Shown: positions 17,191 to 26,996, counted from the stretch's first letter. The stretch is DNA of 64,000 nt from Lachnoclostridium sp. An196 (GCF_002160135.1 NZ_NFJZ01000004.1:1-64000); one strand, 5' to 3'. A program made the numbers and translations. Notes: a model not told the origin generated them from the letters alone.

Positions 17191-19770
17191 ATGAATTTTC
17201 AGAAATTTACGCAGAAGTCCATACAGGCGGTAAATGATCTGGAAAAGGTTGCTCTGGAGTATGGAAACCAGGAGATTGAACAGGAGCATTTGTTGTACAG
17301 TCTTTTGACCCAGGAAGAGAGCCTGATTGCCAGACTGATCTCCAAAATGGATATAGATTCGACATTATTTAAAGAGAGAGTGGAAGAAGCCCTGAATAAA
17401 AGGGTGAAAGTGTCCGGAGGACAGCCGTATATCGGTCAGTACCTGAACAAAGCGCTGGTCAGCGCCGAGGATGAGGCCAAGAGGATGGGAGACGAATACG
17501 TCTCCGTGGAACATCTGTTTCTGTCTCTGCTGGATAACCCCAGCCCCACGATCAAGACCTTGTTCCGGGAGAACGGGATCACCCGGGAGAAATTCCTGCA
17601 GGCCCTGTCTACGGTTCGCGGGAACCAGAGGGTGACTACGGACAATCCGGAAGCTACTTATGATACCTTGAATAAATACGGCTACGACCTGGTGGAAAAA
17701 GCCAGAGAGCAGAAGCTGGATCCGGTCATCGGACGTGATTCGGAGATCCGGAATGTGGTTCGGATCCTGTCCCGTAAGACGAAGAATAATCCGGTGCTGA
17801 TCGGAGAACCCGGCGTCGGCAAGACCGCCGTGGTGGAAGGCCTGGCGGAGCGGATCGTCCGCGGCGATGTGCCGGAGGGACTGAAGGATAAGAAGATTTT
17901 CGCGCTGGACATGGGCGCGCTGGTGGCAGGCGCCAAGTACCGGGGCGAGTTCGAGGAACGTCTGAAAGCGGTTCTGGAAGAAGTAAGAAAGAGCGAGGGG
18001 CAGATTATCCTGTTCATCGATGAGCTGCACCTGATCGTGGGGGCCGGCAAGACAGACGGCGCGATGGATGCGGGCAATATGCTGAAGCCCATGCTGGCCA
18101 GAGGCGAACTCCACTGTATCGGAGCCACGACGCTGGATGAGTACCGCCAGTATATTGAGAAAGACGCGGCGCTGGAACGCCGTTTCCAGCAGGTGCTGGT
18201 GGATGAGCCTACCGTGGAAGACACGATCTCGATCCTGCGTGGATTGAAGGAGCGGTATGAGGTATATCATGGAGTCAAGATTACGGACTCCGCGCTGGTT
18301 GCGGCGGCGTCGCTGTCCCATCGTTATATTTCGGACCGGTTCCTGCCGGATAAAGCCATCGATCTGGTAGACGAAGCGTGCGCTTTGATCAAGACAGAGA
18401 TGGATTCCATGCCTACGGAGCTGGACGAACTGCGGCGTAAAGTGCTGCAGCTGGAGATCGAGGAGGCCGCCCTGAAGAAAGAGACCGACCGTCTGAGTCG
18501 GGACCGTCTGGCGGCATTGCAGAAAGAGCTGGCGGATCTGCGGGATGAGTTTAATAATAAGAAAGCACAGTGGGATGACGAGAAGCATTCTGTGGAGAAA
18601 CTGTCCAAACTCAGGGAAGACATTGAGAATGTGAACAAAGAGATCCAGAATGCCCAGAGAAATTATGACCTGGAGAAGGCTGCCCAGCTCCAGTACGGCA
18701 AACTGCCGCAGCTGCAGAAACAGTTGGAGGAGGAAGAAGAAAAGGTTAAGAAACAGGATCTGTCGCTGGTACATGAGAGCGTGACGGACGAAGAGATTGC
18801 CCGGATCGTTTCCCGCTGGACGGGTATCCCGGTGGCGAAACTGACCGAAAGCGAGAGGAACAAGACCCTGCATCTGGACGGAGAACTGCATAAACGGGTG
18901 ATCGGGCAGGACGAAGCGGTACAGAAGGTGGCGGACGCCATCATCCGTTCCAAGGCCGGCATCAAAGACCCGACGAAACCCATCGGCTCGTTCCTGTTCC
19001 TGGGTCCCACCGGCGTGGGCAAGACGGAGCTTGCCAAGACACTGGCGGCCAGTCTGTTCGATGATGAGCAGAATATGGTCCGTATCGATATGAGTGAGTA
19101 CATGGAGAAATACTCGGTATCCAGACTGATCGGAGCGCCGCCCGGATATGTGGGCTATGAAGAAGGCGGTCAGCTGACGGAAGCAGTCCGGAGGCATCCG
19201 TATTCGGTAGTGTTGTTCGACGAGGTGGAGAAAGCCCATCCGGATGTATTCAACGTACTGCTTCAGGTGCTGGACGACGGACGGATCACGGATTCTCAGG
19301 GGCGTACGGTCGACTTTAAGAATACCATCCTGATCATGACTTCCAATATCGGATCTTCCTATCTGCTGGATGGCATCGATGAAAAAGGCGATATCCGTCC
19401 GGAGAGCGAGGAGATGGTCATGAAGGATCTGCGCAGCCACTTCCGTCCGGAGTTTTTGAACCGGCTGGACGAGATTATTCTCTTTAAGCCATTGACAAAA
19501 GACAACATTGGGCATATTGTAGATTTGTTGATCGCGGATCTGAACCGCCGTCTGGCAGACAAAGAACTGCATCTGCAGCTGACGGACAGCGCGAAAGCAT
19601 TTGTGGTGGAGAACGGCTACGATCCGGTGTACGGAGCCCGTCCGCTGAAACGGTATCTGCAGAAATATGTGGAGACCATGGCGGCGCGCTATATCCTGTC
19701 CGGAAACGTACAGGCAGGAAGTACGATGACGGTGGACTGCGACGGACAGAACCTGACGATCGCTTCCTGA
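17191..19770 (+). CDS. clpB: ClpB disaggregase
   Basis: AAA+ chaperone that, with DnaK, rescues aggregated proteins. The 859 residues match full-length ClpB. Clp_N repeats cover about 1-145; NBD1 has Walker A GEPGVGKT near 206 and DELH near 278. The coiled-coil M domain spans about 400-525, and NBD2 has GPTGVGKT near 605 and FDEVEKAH near 677. ATG 17191 follows GAAGGAGGAG. First gene of the GC-richer core DNA after the defence island. Confidence 0.98.
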   Translation: MNFQKFTQKSIQAVNDLEKVALEYGNQEIEQEHLLYSLLTQEESLIARLISKMDIDSTLFKERVEEALNKRVKVSGGQPYIGQYLNKALVSAEDEAKRMGDEYVSVEHLFLSLLDNPSPTIKTLFRENGITREKFLQALSTVRGNQRVTTDNPEATYDTLNKYGYDLVEKAREQKLDPVIGRDSEIRNVVRILSRKTKNNPVLIGEPGVGKTAVVEGLAERIVRGDVPEGLKDKKIFALDMGALVAGAKYRGEFEERLKAVLEEVRKSEGQIILFIDELHLIVGAGKTDGAMDAGNMLKPMLARGELHCIGATTLDEYRQYIEKDAALERRFQQVLVDEPTVEDTISILRGLKERYEVYHGVKITDSALVAAASLSHRYISDRFLPDKAIDLVDEACALIKTEMDSMPTELDELRRKVLQLEIEEAALKKETDRLSRDRLAALQKELADLRDEFNNKKAQWDDEKHSVEKLSKLREDIENVNKEIQNAQRNYDLEKAAQLQYGKLPQLQKQLEEEEEKVKKQDLSLVHESVTDEEIARIVSRWTGIPVAKLTESERNKTLHLDGELHKRVIGQDEAVQKVADAIIRSKAGIKDPTKPIGSFLFLGPTGVGKTELAKTLAASLFDDEQNMVRIDMSEYMEKYSVSRLIGAPPGYVGYEEGGQLTEAVRRHPYSVVLFDEVEKAHPDVFNVLLQVLDDGRITDSQGRTVDFKNTILIMTSNIGSSYLLDGIDEKGDIRPESEEMVMKDLRSHFRPEFLNRLDEIILFKPLTKDNIGHIVDLLIADLNRRLADKELHLQLTDSAKAFVVENGYDPVYGARPLKRYLQKYVETMAARYILSGNVQAGSTMTVDCDGQNLTIAS

Positions 19771-19803
19771 TAAACAGCTGCGTTTATTTAATGAGAAAGA
19801 GAT

Positions 19804-20496
19804 ATGTTATTTTATAATTCGAGATATTTAATGGCACAGCTTGGCAGTCTGCTGTTTGTGGCGCCGGCGATACTGATTGCGATCATCTGCCATGAGTGTG
19901 CTCATGGCTGGATGTCGGACCGTCTGGGGGATCCTACCCCCAGGGCGTCCGGACGGCTGACTCTGAACCCGCTTCGTCATCTGGACCTGTGGGGAACGCT
20001 GTGCCTTTTGCTTTTCCATGTGGGCTGGGCGAAACCGGTGCCCATCAATCCCTATTATTATAAAGACCGGAAGAAAGGGATCATCCTGGTCTCTCTGGCG
20101 GGGCCGGTCATGAATTTTCTGGTGGCGTTTGTATCCGTACTGCTGGAAGGACTGCTGGTAAAATACGGTTCCCGCGGTTCGGTTCTGATAACAATATTGA
20201 TACTGCTGACCGAGTATTCCGCCCGGATCAACATCGGTCTCGGCGTGTTCAATCTGATTCCGGTACCTCCCCTGGACGGGTCGAAAGTCCTGGGCGAGCT
20301 GGCGCCTTCCGTGAATCAACTCTATAGAAGATGGGGGCCATACTGGCAGTGGGGCCTTCTGATTCTTTTGGTTGTGGGCGTACTGAGCGTGCCGCTGTCG
20401 GCGATCGACGGCGCGGTCTATAATCTGATGTGGGACGGCGCGGTGCGGCTGCTGAGGCTGTATGCGGTCGGAGGCGGGGGCGCCGGCGTGATCTGA
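19804..20496 (+). CDS. Site-2 protease family (M50) membrane metalloprotease
   Basis: Polytopic membrane protein of 230 residues with the zinc motif HECAH (near residue 29-33) and the downstream NPxxDG-like motif FNLIPVPPLDGSKVL (near 150-164). The GDPTPRASGRLTLNP block is typical of the Rip/SREBP-type S2P subfamily found alone in Firmicutes. The substrate is unknown. No strong Shine-Dalgarno site is visible before ATG 19804; the in-frame ATG at 19831 is an alternative start. Confidence 0.85.
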   Translation: MLFYNSRYLMAQLGSLLFVAPAILIAIICHECAHGWMSDRLGDPTPRASGRLTLNPLRHLDLWGTLCLLLFHVGWAKPVPINPYYYKDRKKGIILVSLAGPVMNFLVAFVSVLLEGLLVKYGSRGSVLITILILLTEYSARINIGLGVFNLIPVPPLDGSKVLGELAPSVNQLYRRWGPYWQWGLLILLVVGVLSVPLSAIDGAVYNLMWDGAVRLLRLYAVGGGGAGVI

Positions 20497-20628
20497 ACCG
20501 CGGTTGTAAATGGCGGAATCGCATGTTATAATGCTGTCCGGGACGGCATATCTTCCCGCCCGGCCGGGACCGTCCGGAACTGCTGCGAAAAATCAAGGTT
20601 TATGGGTGAACAGGAAGGAGTATCTGTG

Positions 20629-20799
20629 ATGCCGAATGATCCGGTAATGCTTTTGAGCTATGTAAACACTCAGCTTCGGGATTTCTACCCGAGTCTGGAC
20701 AGCTTCTGCGAGGCGAACGGAGTCAGCGCCGAATCGATCTGCCGGAAGCTGGAGACGATAGACTATCGTTATGATGAAAAGACTAATAAGTTTGTATAG
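20629..20799 (+). CDS. DUF4250 domain protein
   Basis: A 56-residue protein starting MPNDPVMLLSYVNTQLRD, the hallmark of DUF4250. Function unknown. ATG 20629 follows AGGAAGGAG (20612-20620); an earlier in-frame ATG at 20602 has no site. A strong terminator follows directly. Confidence 0.85.
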   Translation: MPNDPVMLLSYVNTQLRDFYPSLDSFCEANGVSAESICRKLETIDYRYDEKTNKFV

Positions 20800-20812
20800 G
20801 TTTGAAGGACGG

Positions 20813-20838
20813 ACCGCCGCAGTGATGCGGCGGTTTTT
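20813..20838 (+). terminator. Rho-independent terminator after DUF4250 gene
   Basis: ACCGCCGCA, loop GTGA, TGCGGCGGT, then TTTTT. Confidence 0.9.
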
Positions 20839-20864
20839 GTGCGGTATGCATAAATTCTACAAAG

Positions 20865-20877
20865 TGTCCATTGGACA
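20865..20877. promoter_or_regulatory. Palindromic operator candidate upstream of the UroD-like gene
   Basis: TGTCCA-T-TGGACA, a perfect 13-bp palindrome 78 bp before the next start. No regulator gene is adjacent, so its protein is unknown. Confidence 0.4.
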
Positions 20878-20954
20878 TATACTTAAAAAAGACTAAAATA
20901 TAAATGGCGGACAGGACATAAAGGCTTGCACAGGGGAATAGAAAAAGGAGGAAT

Positions 20955-22001
20955 ATGCAGATGCTGACAGCAAAAGAGAATCTGCGGGAGGTGATCCGCG
21001 GGGGGAATCCGGATCGTTACGTGAACCAATATGAGGCTATTCAGTTATTGTTTCATCCGTATGTGATGCACAATCCGTCTCCCGCCAAAGGACAGGAGAA
21101 TGTCGTGAACGCATGGGGTGTGACCAATTCCTTCCCGGCAGGGACCCCGGGAGCTTTCCCGGTACATACGCCGGACAAGATTGTGGTGAAAGACATTGAG
21201 AACTGGAAAGAGTACGTGCACGCGCCTGCGTTGGATTTTTCCAAGGAAGAGTGGGATATGTTCAAGGCGCAGTATGATGCGGTAGACGGGACCAAGTCCT
21301 ACAAGGCTGCGTTTATCGCGCCGGGGCTTTTCGAACAGACCCATCATCTCTGCGAGATCAGCCAGGCCCTGATGAATTACATCACTGATCCTGACGAGAT
21401 GCATGATCTGATCAAATATCTGACCGAGTGGGAGCTGAAGCTGGCGGAGGGAATCTGCTCCCATCTGCATCCGGATGCGATCTTCCATCATGATGACTGG
21501 GGCGCGGAGAAGAATACATTCCTGAGACCGGAGATGTTCGCGGAATTCTTTGTGGAATCCTACAAGCAGATCTATGGCTATTACCATGACCACGGCGTGG
21601 AACTGGTGTTCCATCACAGCGACAGCTACTGCGCGACGCTGGTGCCTTATATGATCGAGATGGGCATCGATGTATGGCAGGGATGCATGGCGTCCAACAA
21701 TGTACCGGAACTGGTGAAAAAATACGGCGGAAAGATTGCTTTCATGGGCGGCATTGACAATAAGATGGTCGATTTTGAAGGCTGGACGCAGGAAGACTGC
21801 AGGAAAGCCGCAGTGGATATCTGCGAGGCGTGCGGGAATAAGTACTTTATCCCATGCATCACCCAGGGAGGGCCGGGGTCTGTATATCCGGGAACCTATA
21901 AGGCGCTCTGCGACGAGATCGACAAGTACAACGCGGAGAAGTTCGGACTGAAGATCGAAGAGATTGAAGAAAATCGTCTTCCGTGGCAGATTCTTTTCTA
22001 A
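20955..22001 (+). CDS. Uroporphyrinogen decarboxylase-family (UroD/MtaA-like) protein
   Basis: A 348-residue TIM-barrel protein of the UroD superfamily. Family members include heme-pathway UroD and corrinoid:CoM-type methyltransferases. Possible metal ligands are visible in HHDDWGAEK (about 175), VFHHSDSYC (about 218) and GGIDNK (about 263). There are no heme-synthesis neighbours, and the sequence looks like the stand-alone clostridial members linked to methyl transfer, so a demethylase-type methyltransferase is more likely than true HemE. Start ATG 20955 or 20961 after GGAGGAAT. Confidence 0.8.
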   Translation: MQMLTAKENLREVIRGGNPDRYVNQYEAIQLLFHPYVMHNPSPAKGQENVVNAWGVTNSFPAGTPGAFPVHTPDKIVVKDIENWKEYVHAPALDFSKEEWDMFKAQYDAVDGTKSYKAAFIAPGLFEQTHHLCEISQALMNYITDPDEMHDLIKYLTEWELKLAEGICSHLHPDAIFHHDDWGAEKNTFLRPEMFAEFFVESYKQIYGYYHDHGVELVFHHSDSYCATLVPYMIEMGIDVWQGCMASNNVPELVKKYGGKIAFMGGIDNKMVDFEGWTQEDCRKAAVDICEACGNKYFIPCITQGGPGSVYPGTYKALCDEIDKYNAEKFGLKIEEIEENRLPWQILF

Positions 22002-22008
22002 AAAATGA

Positions 22009-22037
22009 TTGACAAAGGGTTTCATCTGTGCTAAGGT
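22009..22037 (+). promoter_or_regulatory. Promoter of infC operon
   Basis: TTGACA 22009-22014, 17-bp spacer, TAAGGT 22032-22037. Confidence 0.6.
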
Positions 22038-22194
22038 TAACAAGGTTATGAAATGAAAGAAGAGTATCCACTCTCACCTTGGCACAGACGGTGACCCGGG
22101 TTAATACAGAAACAGACGCATGTTCAGGCATGTTTTTTGTAGAGCAGAAGTGGATAGTTTTCTATCCACTTTTTTTGTGCGGAGGTGTACAGTT
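22038..22194 (+). promoter_or_regulatory. infC leader with attenuator (L20-leader-like)
   Basis: A leader of about 155 nt. The terminator hairpin is AGTGGATAG, TTTT, CTATCCACT, T-run (22149-22176). TATCCACT at 22065-22072 repeats the hairpin's 3' arm and could pair with its 5' arm to form an antiterminator. L20-mediated control of this operon is known in Firmicutes. SD GGAGGTG is at 22181-22187. Confidence 0.75.
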
Positions 22195-22701
22195 ATTAGC
22201 GATTTAATGATCAATGAGCAGATCCGCGACCGTGAGGTGCGCGTGGTCAGCAAGGATGGAGAACAGTTAGGTATTATGCCAATCAGCGAAGCGATGAAGA
22301 TGGCGAGGGAGGCGGAGCTGGATCTGGTGAAAATTGCTCCCAATGCAAAACCGCCGGTTTGTAAGATCATCGATTATGGAAAATACCGTTATGAGATGGC
22401 CAGAAAAGAAAAGGAAGCAAGGAAAAAACAGAAGACGATCGAGGTTAAGGAAGTTCGTCTGTCTCCGAACATTGATGATAATGACCTGAACACCAAGGTG
22501 AATGCGGCGAGAAAGTTCATCCAGAAGGGTGACAAGGTAAAGGTGACGCTTCGCTTCCGTGGACGTGAGATGGCGCATGTACAGAGCAGCAAGCAGATCC
22601 TGGATGTATTCGCGGAAAAACTCCAGGATATTGCGGTGGTCGATAAGGCTCCGAAGATGGAAGGCCGCAGCATGACGATGTTTTTAACTGAAAAACGTTA
22701 A
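22195..22701 (+). CDS. infC: Translation initiation factor IF-3
   Basis: 168 residues starting at an ATT codon (22195), 7 bases after GGAGGTG, then SDLMINEQIRDREVRVV. An AUU start is the classic infC feature, by which IF-3 limits its own synthesis. N-domain, basic linker (KEKEARKKQKT) and C-domain (LRFRGREMAH) are all present. First gene of infC-rpmI-rplT. Confidence 0.97.
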   Translation: MSDLMINEQIRDREVRVVSKDGEQLGIMPISEAMKMAREAELDLVKIAPNAKPPVCKIIDYGKYRYEMARKEKEARKKQKTIEVKEVRLSPNIDDNDLNTKVNAARKFIQKGDKVKVTLRFRGREMAHVQSSKQILDVFAEKLQDIAVVDKAPKMEGRSMTMFLTEKR

Positions 22702-22734
22702 AATAATTTAGATAATTCATAGGAGGAATCACAT

Positions 22735-22932
22735 ATGCCAAAGGTAAAAACAAGCAGAGCAGCTGCAAAACGTTTTAAAAAGACCGGAACCGGTCAGCTG
22801 AAAAGAATGAAAGCTTACAAGAGCCATATCTTAACCAAAAAATCTCAGAAGAGAAAGAGAAATCTCAGAAAATCCACCACTGTGGATGCTGCAAATGTAA
22901 AGAGCATGAAGAAGATTTTACCGTATTTATAA
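22735..22932 (+). CDS. rpmI: 50S ribosomal protein bL35
   Basis: 65 basic residues, beginning [15 protein letters not shown], full length. Sits 33 bp after infC with AGGAGG before the ATG. Confidence 0.98.
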   Translation: MPKVKTSRAAAKRFKKTGTGQLKRMKAYKSHILTKKSQKRKRNLRKSTTVDAANVKSMKKILPYL

Positions 22933-22958
22933 GATTTGGAAGTTAAGGAGGAAGAAAG

Positions 22959-23318
22959 ATGGCAAGAGTAAAAGGCGGATTGAACGCTAGAAAGAAACAC
23001 AATAGAGTATTGAAGCTTGCAAAAGGATACAGAGGAGCCAGAAGCAAGCAGTATAGAATTGCAAAACAGTCTGTAATGAGAGCGATGGCATCTGCTTACG
23101 CAGGACGCAAACAGAGAAAACGTCAGTTCAGACAGCTCTGGATCGCCCGTATCAACGCTGCGGCCCGCATGAACGGTCTGTCCTACAGCAAGTTTATGTA
23201 TGGCCTGAAGACTGCAGGCGTTGAGATGAACAGAAAGATTCTGGCCGATATGGCAATCAATGACGCAGCGGCTTTCACTGCACTGGCAGAAGTTGCAAAG
23301 AACGCCCTGAACAAATAA
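22959..23318 (+). CDS. rplT: 50S ribosomal protein bL20
   Basis: 119 residues, [20 protein letters not shown] and the usual C-terminal globular part. L20 is also the likely repressor that binds the operon leader. GGAGG precedes ATG 22959. Confidence 0.98.
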   Translation: MARVKGGLNARKKHNRVLKLAKGYRGARSKQYRIAKQSVMRAMASAYAGRKQRKRQFRQLWIARINAAARMNGLSYSKFMYGLKTAGVEMNRKILADMAINDAAAFTALAEVAKNALNK

Positions 23319-23338
23319 TTCACGTTGAATCATAGCAA

Positions 23339-23386
23339 GAGCCCTTGGGAACTTCGACCGTGCAGGTGAGATCTCAGGGGCTTTGT
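23339..23386 (+). terminator. Terminator of the infC operon
   Basis: GAGCCCTTGGGA ... TCTCAGGGGCTTTG hairpin; T-run is weak. Confidence 0.6.
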
Positions 23387-23448
23387 TGGCTGCTTTGACA
23401 GTCTGTTTTGCGGCAAAAAGTTCAATATGACAGAAAGAAGGAAGAGAT

Positions 23449-24519
23449 ATGACAAAAATTGAGATTATCTCCGGCTTCCTGGGAGCCGGAAAGACTACGC
23501 TGATCAAGAAACTGCTGAAGGAAGTATTTGCCGGAGAAAAAGTTGTCCTGATCGAGAATGAATTTGGAGAGATCGGTATCGACGGCGGGTTCCTGAAAGA
23601 ATCCGGAGTACAGATCACGGAGATGAACTCCGGCTGTATCTGCTGCTCTCTGGTGGGAGATTTCGGCACTGCGCTGAAAGAAGTGATCGAGACCTATGCG
23701 CCGGACCGTATCCTGATCGAGCCGTCCGGAGTGGGCAAGCTGTCTGATGTGACCAGAGCGGTCCGGGGCGTAGCCGCGCACGAGCCGGTGGAACTGAACA
23801 GCTCCGTAACGGTAGTAGACGGCCAGAAGTGCCGGATGTATATGAAAAATTTCGGAGAATTTTTCAACAATCAGGTGGAGCATGCGGGGACCATCGTGAT
23901 CAGCCGTACCCAGAAGATGTCCGATGAAAAGGTAGAGGCCTGCGTCAATATGCTGAGGGAAAAGAACCCGACCGCAACGATCATCACGACGCCCTGGGAC
24001 GAGTTGAAGGGCGAGCAGATCATGGCGGCTATGGAACATCAGGATCTGCTGATGAAAGAAGACCTGGAAGCAGAGCATGATCATGACGAGGAGTGCGGCT
24101 GCGGCTGCCATGACCACGACCATGAGCATCATCATGATCATGATCATGACCACGACCATGATCACGACCATGAGCATCATCATGACCATGACCACGATCA
24201 TGAGCATCACCATGATCACGACCATCATCACCACCATGCGGATGAAGTATTTACCAGCTGGGGTAAAGAGACACCGCATAAATATTCCGAAGAGCAGCTG
24301 CGCGCGATTCTGAATAAGCTCTCCGAGGACGACGACTGCGGCATCGTGCTGCGCGCGAAAGGGATTGTGCCCTGTACGGACGGCGGCTGGCTGCATTTTG
24401 ACATGGTTCCGGAAGAGTTCGAGATCCGCCATGGAGCGGCGGACTATACAGGACGTCTCTGCGTGATCGGATCCCATCTGAACGACGAGGAACTGACCAA
24501 AGTATTTGAACTGGCTTAA
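23449..24519 (+). CDS. G3E/CobW-family metal GTPase with poly-His metal region
   Basis: A 356-residue GTPase of the COG0523 group. Walker A GAGKTTLIKK (residues about 11-20), the metal-binding CxCC (GCICC near 64-68), and a His/Asp-rich stretch at about residues 205-265 (roughly 35 His, alternating HDHDHEHHHD) before the CobW C-terminal domain. Such proteins deliver Zn, Co or Ni, or buffer zinc. The poly-His stretch argues for metal storage or delivery. The next gene, 11 bp away, is a second G3E-like GTPase. The metal is not determined from sequence. Confidence 0.9.
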   Translation: MTKIEIISGFLGAGKTTLIKKLLKEVFAGEKVVLIENEFGEIGIDGGFLKESGVQITEMNSGCICCSLVGDFGTALKEVIETYAPDRILIEPSGVGKLSDVTRAVRGVAAHEPVELNSSVTVVDGQKCRMYMKNFGEFFNNQVEHAGTIVISRTQKMSDEKVEACVNMLREKNPTATIITTPWDELKGEQIMAAMEHQDLLMKEDLEAEHDHDEECGCGCHDHDHEHHHDHDHDHDHDHDHEHHHDHDHDHEHHHDHDHHHHHADEVFTSWGKETPHKYSEEQLRAILNKLSEDDDCGIVLRAKGIVPCTDGGWLHFDMVPEEFEIRHGAADYTGRLCVIGSHLNDEELTKVFELA

Positions 24520-24530
24520 GAGGTGAGCAT

Positions 24531-25472
24531 ATGGCGAAAATACCTGTATTTGTAGTACACGGTTTTCTGGAGAGCGGAAAGACCAGGTTCATTCTGGAAA
24601 CGCTGGAGGATGAGTATTTCTCCGGCGGAGAGCGCAACCTGGTCATAGCCTGCGAGGAAGGCATAGAAGAGTATGACGAGGAGACGCTGAAAGCGCATAA
24701 CGCTACTCTGGTAATGCTGGAAGACAAGAGTGAACTCAATGAAAAGTTCCTGACAGAATGCCAGAAAAAATACAAACCTTCCCAGATCATTCTGGAGTAC
24801 AACTGTATGTGGGGTATGGACTATCTGAGGGACATGTATATGCCCAAAGGCTGGTTTGTGGCGCAGGTGATCACGACCGTGGACGCGTCTACCTTCGATG
24901 TATATCTTAAGAACATGAAGTCCCTTTTCATGGAGATGGCGAAGGATTCGGACCTGATTATCTTCAACCGGAGTACGGACGACACGCCGGCGGCCAGCTA
25001 CAAGAGAAATATGCGCGCGGTCAATCCGAAAGCGCAGATTGTCTTTGAAAAAGAGGACGGTTCCCAGCTGGAATTTGAAGAGGAGATGCCCTTCGACCTG
25101 GATGCGGATATCATCGATATTTCGGATATCGATTATGGCATCTGGTATATCGACGCCATGGACCATCCGGAGAAATACGACGGGAAAACCGTGCGTTTCA
25201 AGGGTATGGTATATGTAAACAGGAACCTGCCGAAAGGATATTTTGTGCCGGGACGCATGGCCATGACCTGCTGCGCGGACGATACCGCCTTTATCGGATT
25301 CCTCTGCAAATCTTCCTATGTAGACCGTCTGAAATCCAGACAGTGGGTCACAGTGACGGCGAAAGTGACGGTGGAAGAGCGGGAGGAATACGGCGGGGAA
25401 ACGGGCGTCGTCCTTCATTCTACGAATATCAAGAGCGATCAGAAACCGGAAGAAGAACTGGTGTATTTCTAA
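24531..25472 (+). CDS. G3E-like GTPase with C-terminal OB-like (DUF1980-type) domain
   Basis: 313 residues. The N-terminal half has Walker A HGFLESGKTRFI (about 10-21), resembling CobW/G3E GTPases but without an obvious CxCC metal site. The C-terminal half (DGKTVRFKGMVYVN, FVPGRMAMTCCADD, TVTAKV) looks like the C-terminal beta domain of YcgQ/TIGR03943 (DUF1980) proteins. Forms an operon with the poly-His GTPase, 11 bp away, so a paired role in metal delivery or envelope insertion is inferred. Confidence 0.75.
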   Translation: MAKIPVFVVHGFLESGKTRFILETLEDEYFSGGERNLVIACEEGIEEYDEETLKAHNATLVMLEDKSELNEKFLTECQKKYKPSQIILEYNCMWGMDYLRDMYMPKGWFVAQVITTVDASTFDVYLKNMKSLFMEMAKDSDLIIFNRSTDDTPAASYKRNMRAVNPKAQIVFEKEDGSQLEFEEEMPFDLDADIIDISDIDYGIWYIDAMDHPEKYDGKTVRFKGMVYVNRNLPKGYFVPGRMAMTCCADDTAFIGFLCKSSYVDRLKSRQWVTVTAKVTVEEREEYGGETGVVLHSTNIKSDQKPEEELVYF

Positions 25473-25479
25473 TGATAAG

Positions 25480-25525
25480 AAAAGCTGCGGGAAAGCGGGA
25501 AATGACCCTGCCTCTCGCAGCTTTT
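25480..25525. terminator. Bidirectional terminator between the GTPase pair and the kinase
   Basis: AAAAGCTGCG ... CGCAGCTTTT serves converging transcripts. Confidence 0.75.
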
Positions 25526-26430
25526 CAGCGCATATTTTTTAAAAGTGCTTCGACCTCCGCGCGCGTGGCCAGATGTTCGGAGAAAGCGCTGGCGCTTCCG
25601 GCCGCCACTCCCATGCGGAAAGCATGCTCATAATCCTTTCGTTCCAGCCATCCGGCGAGGAAACCGGCCACCATGGAGTCCCCGGCTCCTACGGCATTGA
25701 CAAGGACCCCTTCCGGCGCCGGAAGCTGACGGACAGATCCGTCCTCGGCGACCAGCACAGCGCCCTGACCGGCCATGGAGACCAGTACGTTTCTCGCGCC
25801 CATTTCCTGCAGACGGTGGGCATAAGGGATCACTTCTTCCCTTGTGAGAAGCTCTGTGTGAAAGATTTCCCCCAATTCGTGATTGTTGGGTTTTATGAGA
25901 AACGGATGGTATTCCAGCACATTCAGCAGCAGATCCCCGGTGGCGTCCGCAACAGTAAGGACATCGCGCCCCTGAAGCATAGACAGAATATCCCGGTAGA
26001 TGGAGTCCGGGATGGACCGGGGGATGCTCCCCGCAAGTACCAGCGCGTCTCCTTCTTCCAGCTTTTCCAGGCGTGCCAGCAGCTGTCCCACAGCCGCGGC
26101 GTCTATATCCGGCCCCTGCCCGTTGATCTCTGTCCCGTCAAAATCTTTCATCTTGACATTGATGCGGGAAAACCCGTTCTGAATGTGGATAAATTCATGC
26201 AGAATCCCCAGAGATGTTATCTTTTCCCGGATTTCCCGGCCGGTAAAACCGGCGGTGAATCCGAGCGCTGTGGATTCCAGTCCCAGGTTCTTAAGGACAA
26301 TGGATACATTGATTCCTTTGCCCCCGGGAAGCATGAGCTCCGATATGGTTCGATTGGTTTTTCCCAGCTGGAAATGATCGACGGAAACGATATAATCCAG
26401 CGACGGATTAAAAGTTACGGTATAAATCAT
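25525..26430 (-). CDS. fruK: PfkB-type 1-phosphofructokinase (or tagatose-6-P kinase)
   Basis: A 301-residue PfkB sugar kinase. Substrate motif GGKGINVSIVLKNLG (about 37-51), nucleotide/catalytic motif NAVGAGDSMVAGF (about 244-256, catalytic Asp in GAGD). The N-terminus MIYTVTFNPSLDYIV is typical of FruK/LacC. There is no fructose PTS next to it, so fructose-1-P is likely but tagatose-6-P is possible. It follows an XRE regulator by 2 bp on the same strand, suggesting joint expression. Confidence 0.85.
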   Translation of the reverse strand: MIYTVTFNPSLDYIVSVDHFQLGKTNRTISELMLPGGKGINVSIVLKNLGLESTALGFTAGFTGREIREKITSLGILHEFIHIQNGFSRINVKMKDFDGTEINGQGPDIDAAAVGQLLARLEKLEEGDALVLAGSIPRSIPDSIYRDILSMLQGRDVLTVADATGDLLLNVLEYHPFLIKPNNHELGEIFHTELLTREEVIPYAHRLQEMGARNVLVSMAGQGAVLVAEDGSVRQLPAPEGVLVNAVGAGDSMVAGFLAGWLERKDYEHAFRMGVAAGSASAFSEHLATRAEVEALLKNMR

Positions 26431-26432
26431 GG

Positions 26433-26753
26433 TTACTTGTTCGCAAACAGAACTTTGAGCAGGTTGATGGCCAGCGTCTTTTCCTCTGCCGTACGGTCAT
26501 GCATCAGTTGAATCAGAATGTTGATGCTGTTGTCGTCGGTTGCGACGACATAATCAGCCAGAAGAAAATCAACCGTGACGCCAAGGCGGTTTACTACCTT
26601 GATCAGCTTGTCCAAAGTCAGACTGCGTTCTCCTCTTTCGATCTGTCCGATATAAGCGGTGGAGACTCCGACCTCTTCCGCCAGCTTTTCCTGGGTGAGA
26701 TTTAATCTCAGACGTTCTTCCCGGATTCTCTTTCCTAAAGCCCGATAATCCAT
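26433..26753 (-). CDS. XRE-family HTH transcriptional regulator
   Basis: 106 residues with a clean N-terminal helix-turn-helix (RLNLTQEKLAEEVGVSTAYIGQIERGERSL, residues about 16-45; only the ends are diagnostic) and a short C-terminal helix. Starts at ATG 26753 after GGGGGTG. Directly upstream of the kinase gene, so it may regulate it. Confidence 0.85.
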   Translation of the reverse strand: MDYRALGKRIREERLRLNLTQEKLAEEVGVSTAYIGQIERGERSLTLDKLIKVVNRLGVTVDFLLADYVVATDDNSINILIQLMHDRTAEEKTLAINLLKVLFANK

Positions 26754-26865
26754 GCAGACACCCCCTATCCATTATAGTACATTTAGTCTTATTAAATAAT
26801 ACTTTGAAATATAGTCTGTCGAGAATCTGCTAAATGTATTTTTTTTGATATTTTTATAAAAATGT

Positions 26866-26894
26866 TTGACAAGATGTGAAAAATGAGGTATTAT
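26866..26894 (+). promoter_or_regulatory. Promoter of the first tRNA-Leu
   Basis: TTGACA 26866-26871, 17 bp, TATTAT 26889-26894. Confidence 0.8.
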
Positions 26895-26906
26895 AGCATT
26901 CGTGAT

Positions 26907-26991
26907 GCGGAAGTGTCGGAATTGGCAGACGAGCAAGATTCAGGTTCTTGTGAGCGTTACGCTCGTGAGGGTTCAAGTCCCTTCTTCCGCA
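26907..26991 (+). tRNA. tRNA-Leu (anticodon CAG)
   Basis: 85-nt class II tRNA. Acceptor stem GCGGAAG/CTTCCGC, anticodon loop TTCAGGT (CAG), long variable arm (GAGCGTTACGCTC), TPsiC loop GTTCAAGTC. CCA is not encoded. Identical to the tRNA at 30471-30555. Confidence 0.95.
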
Positions 26992-26996
26992 TGGTT

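Noticed and set aside
17365-19572. Long minus-strand open frame opposite clpB
   Set aside because: It is the antisense of clpB coding DNA; low-quality His/Gln/Leu composition and no ribosome site.
23422-24477. Minus-strand frame rich in Met and Val
   Set aside because: Complement of the poly-His coding tract; low complexity.
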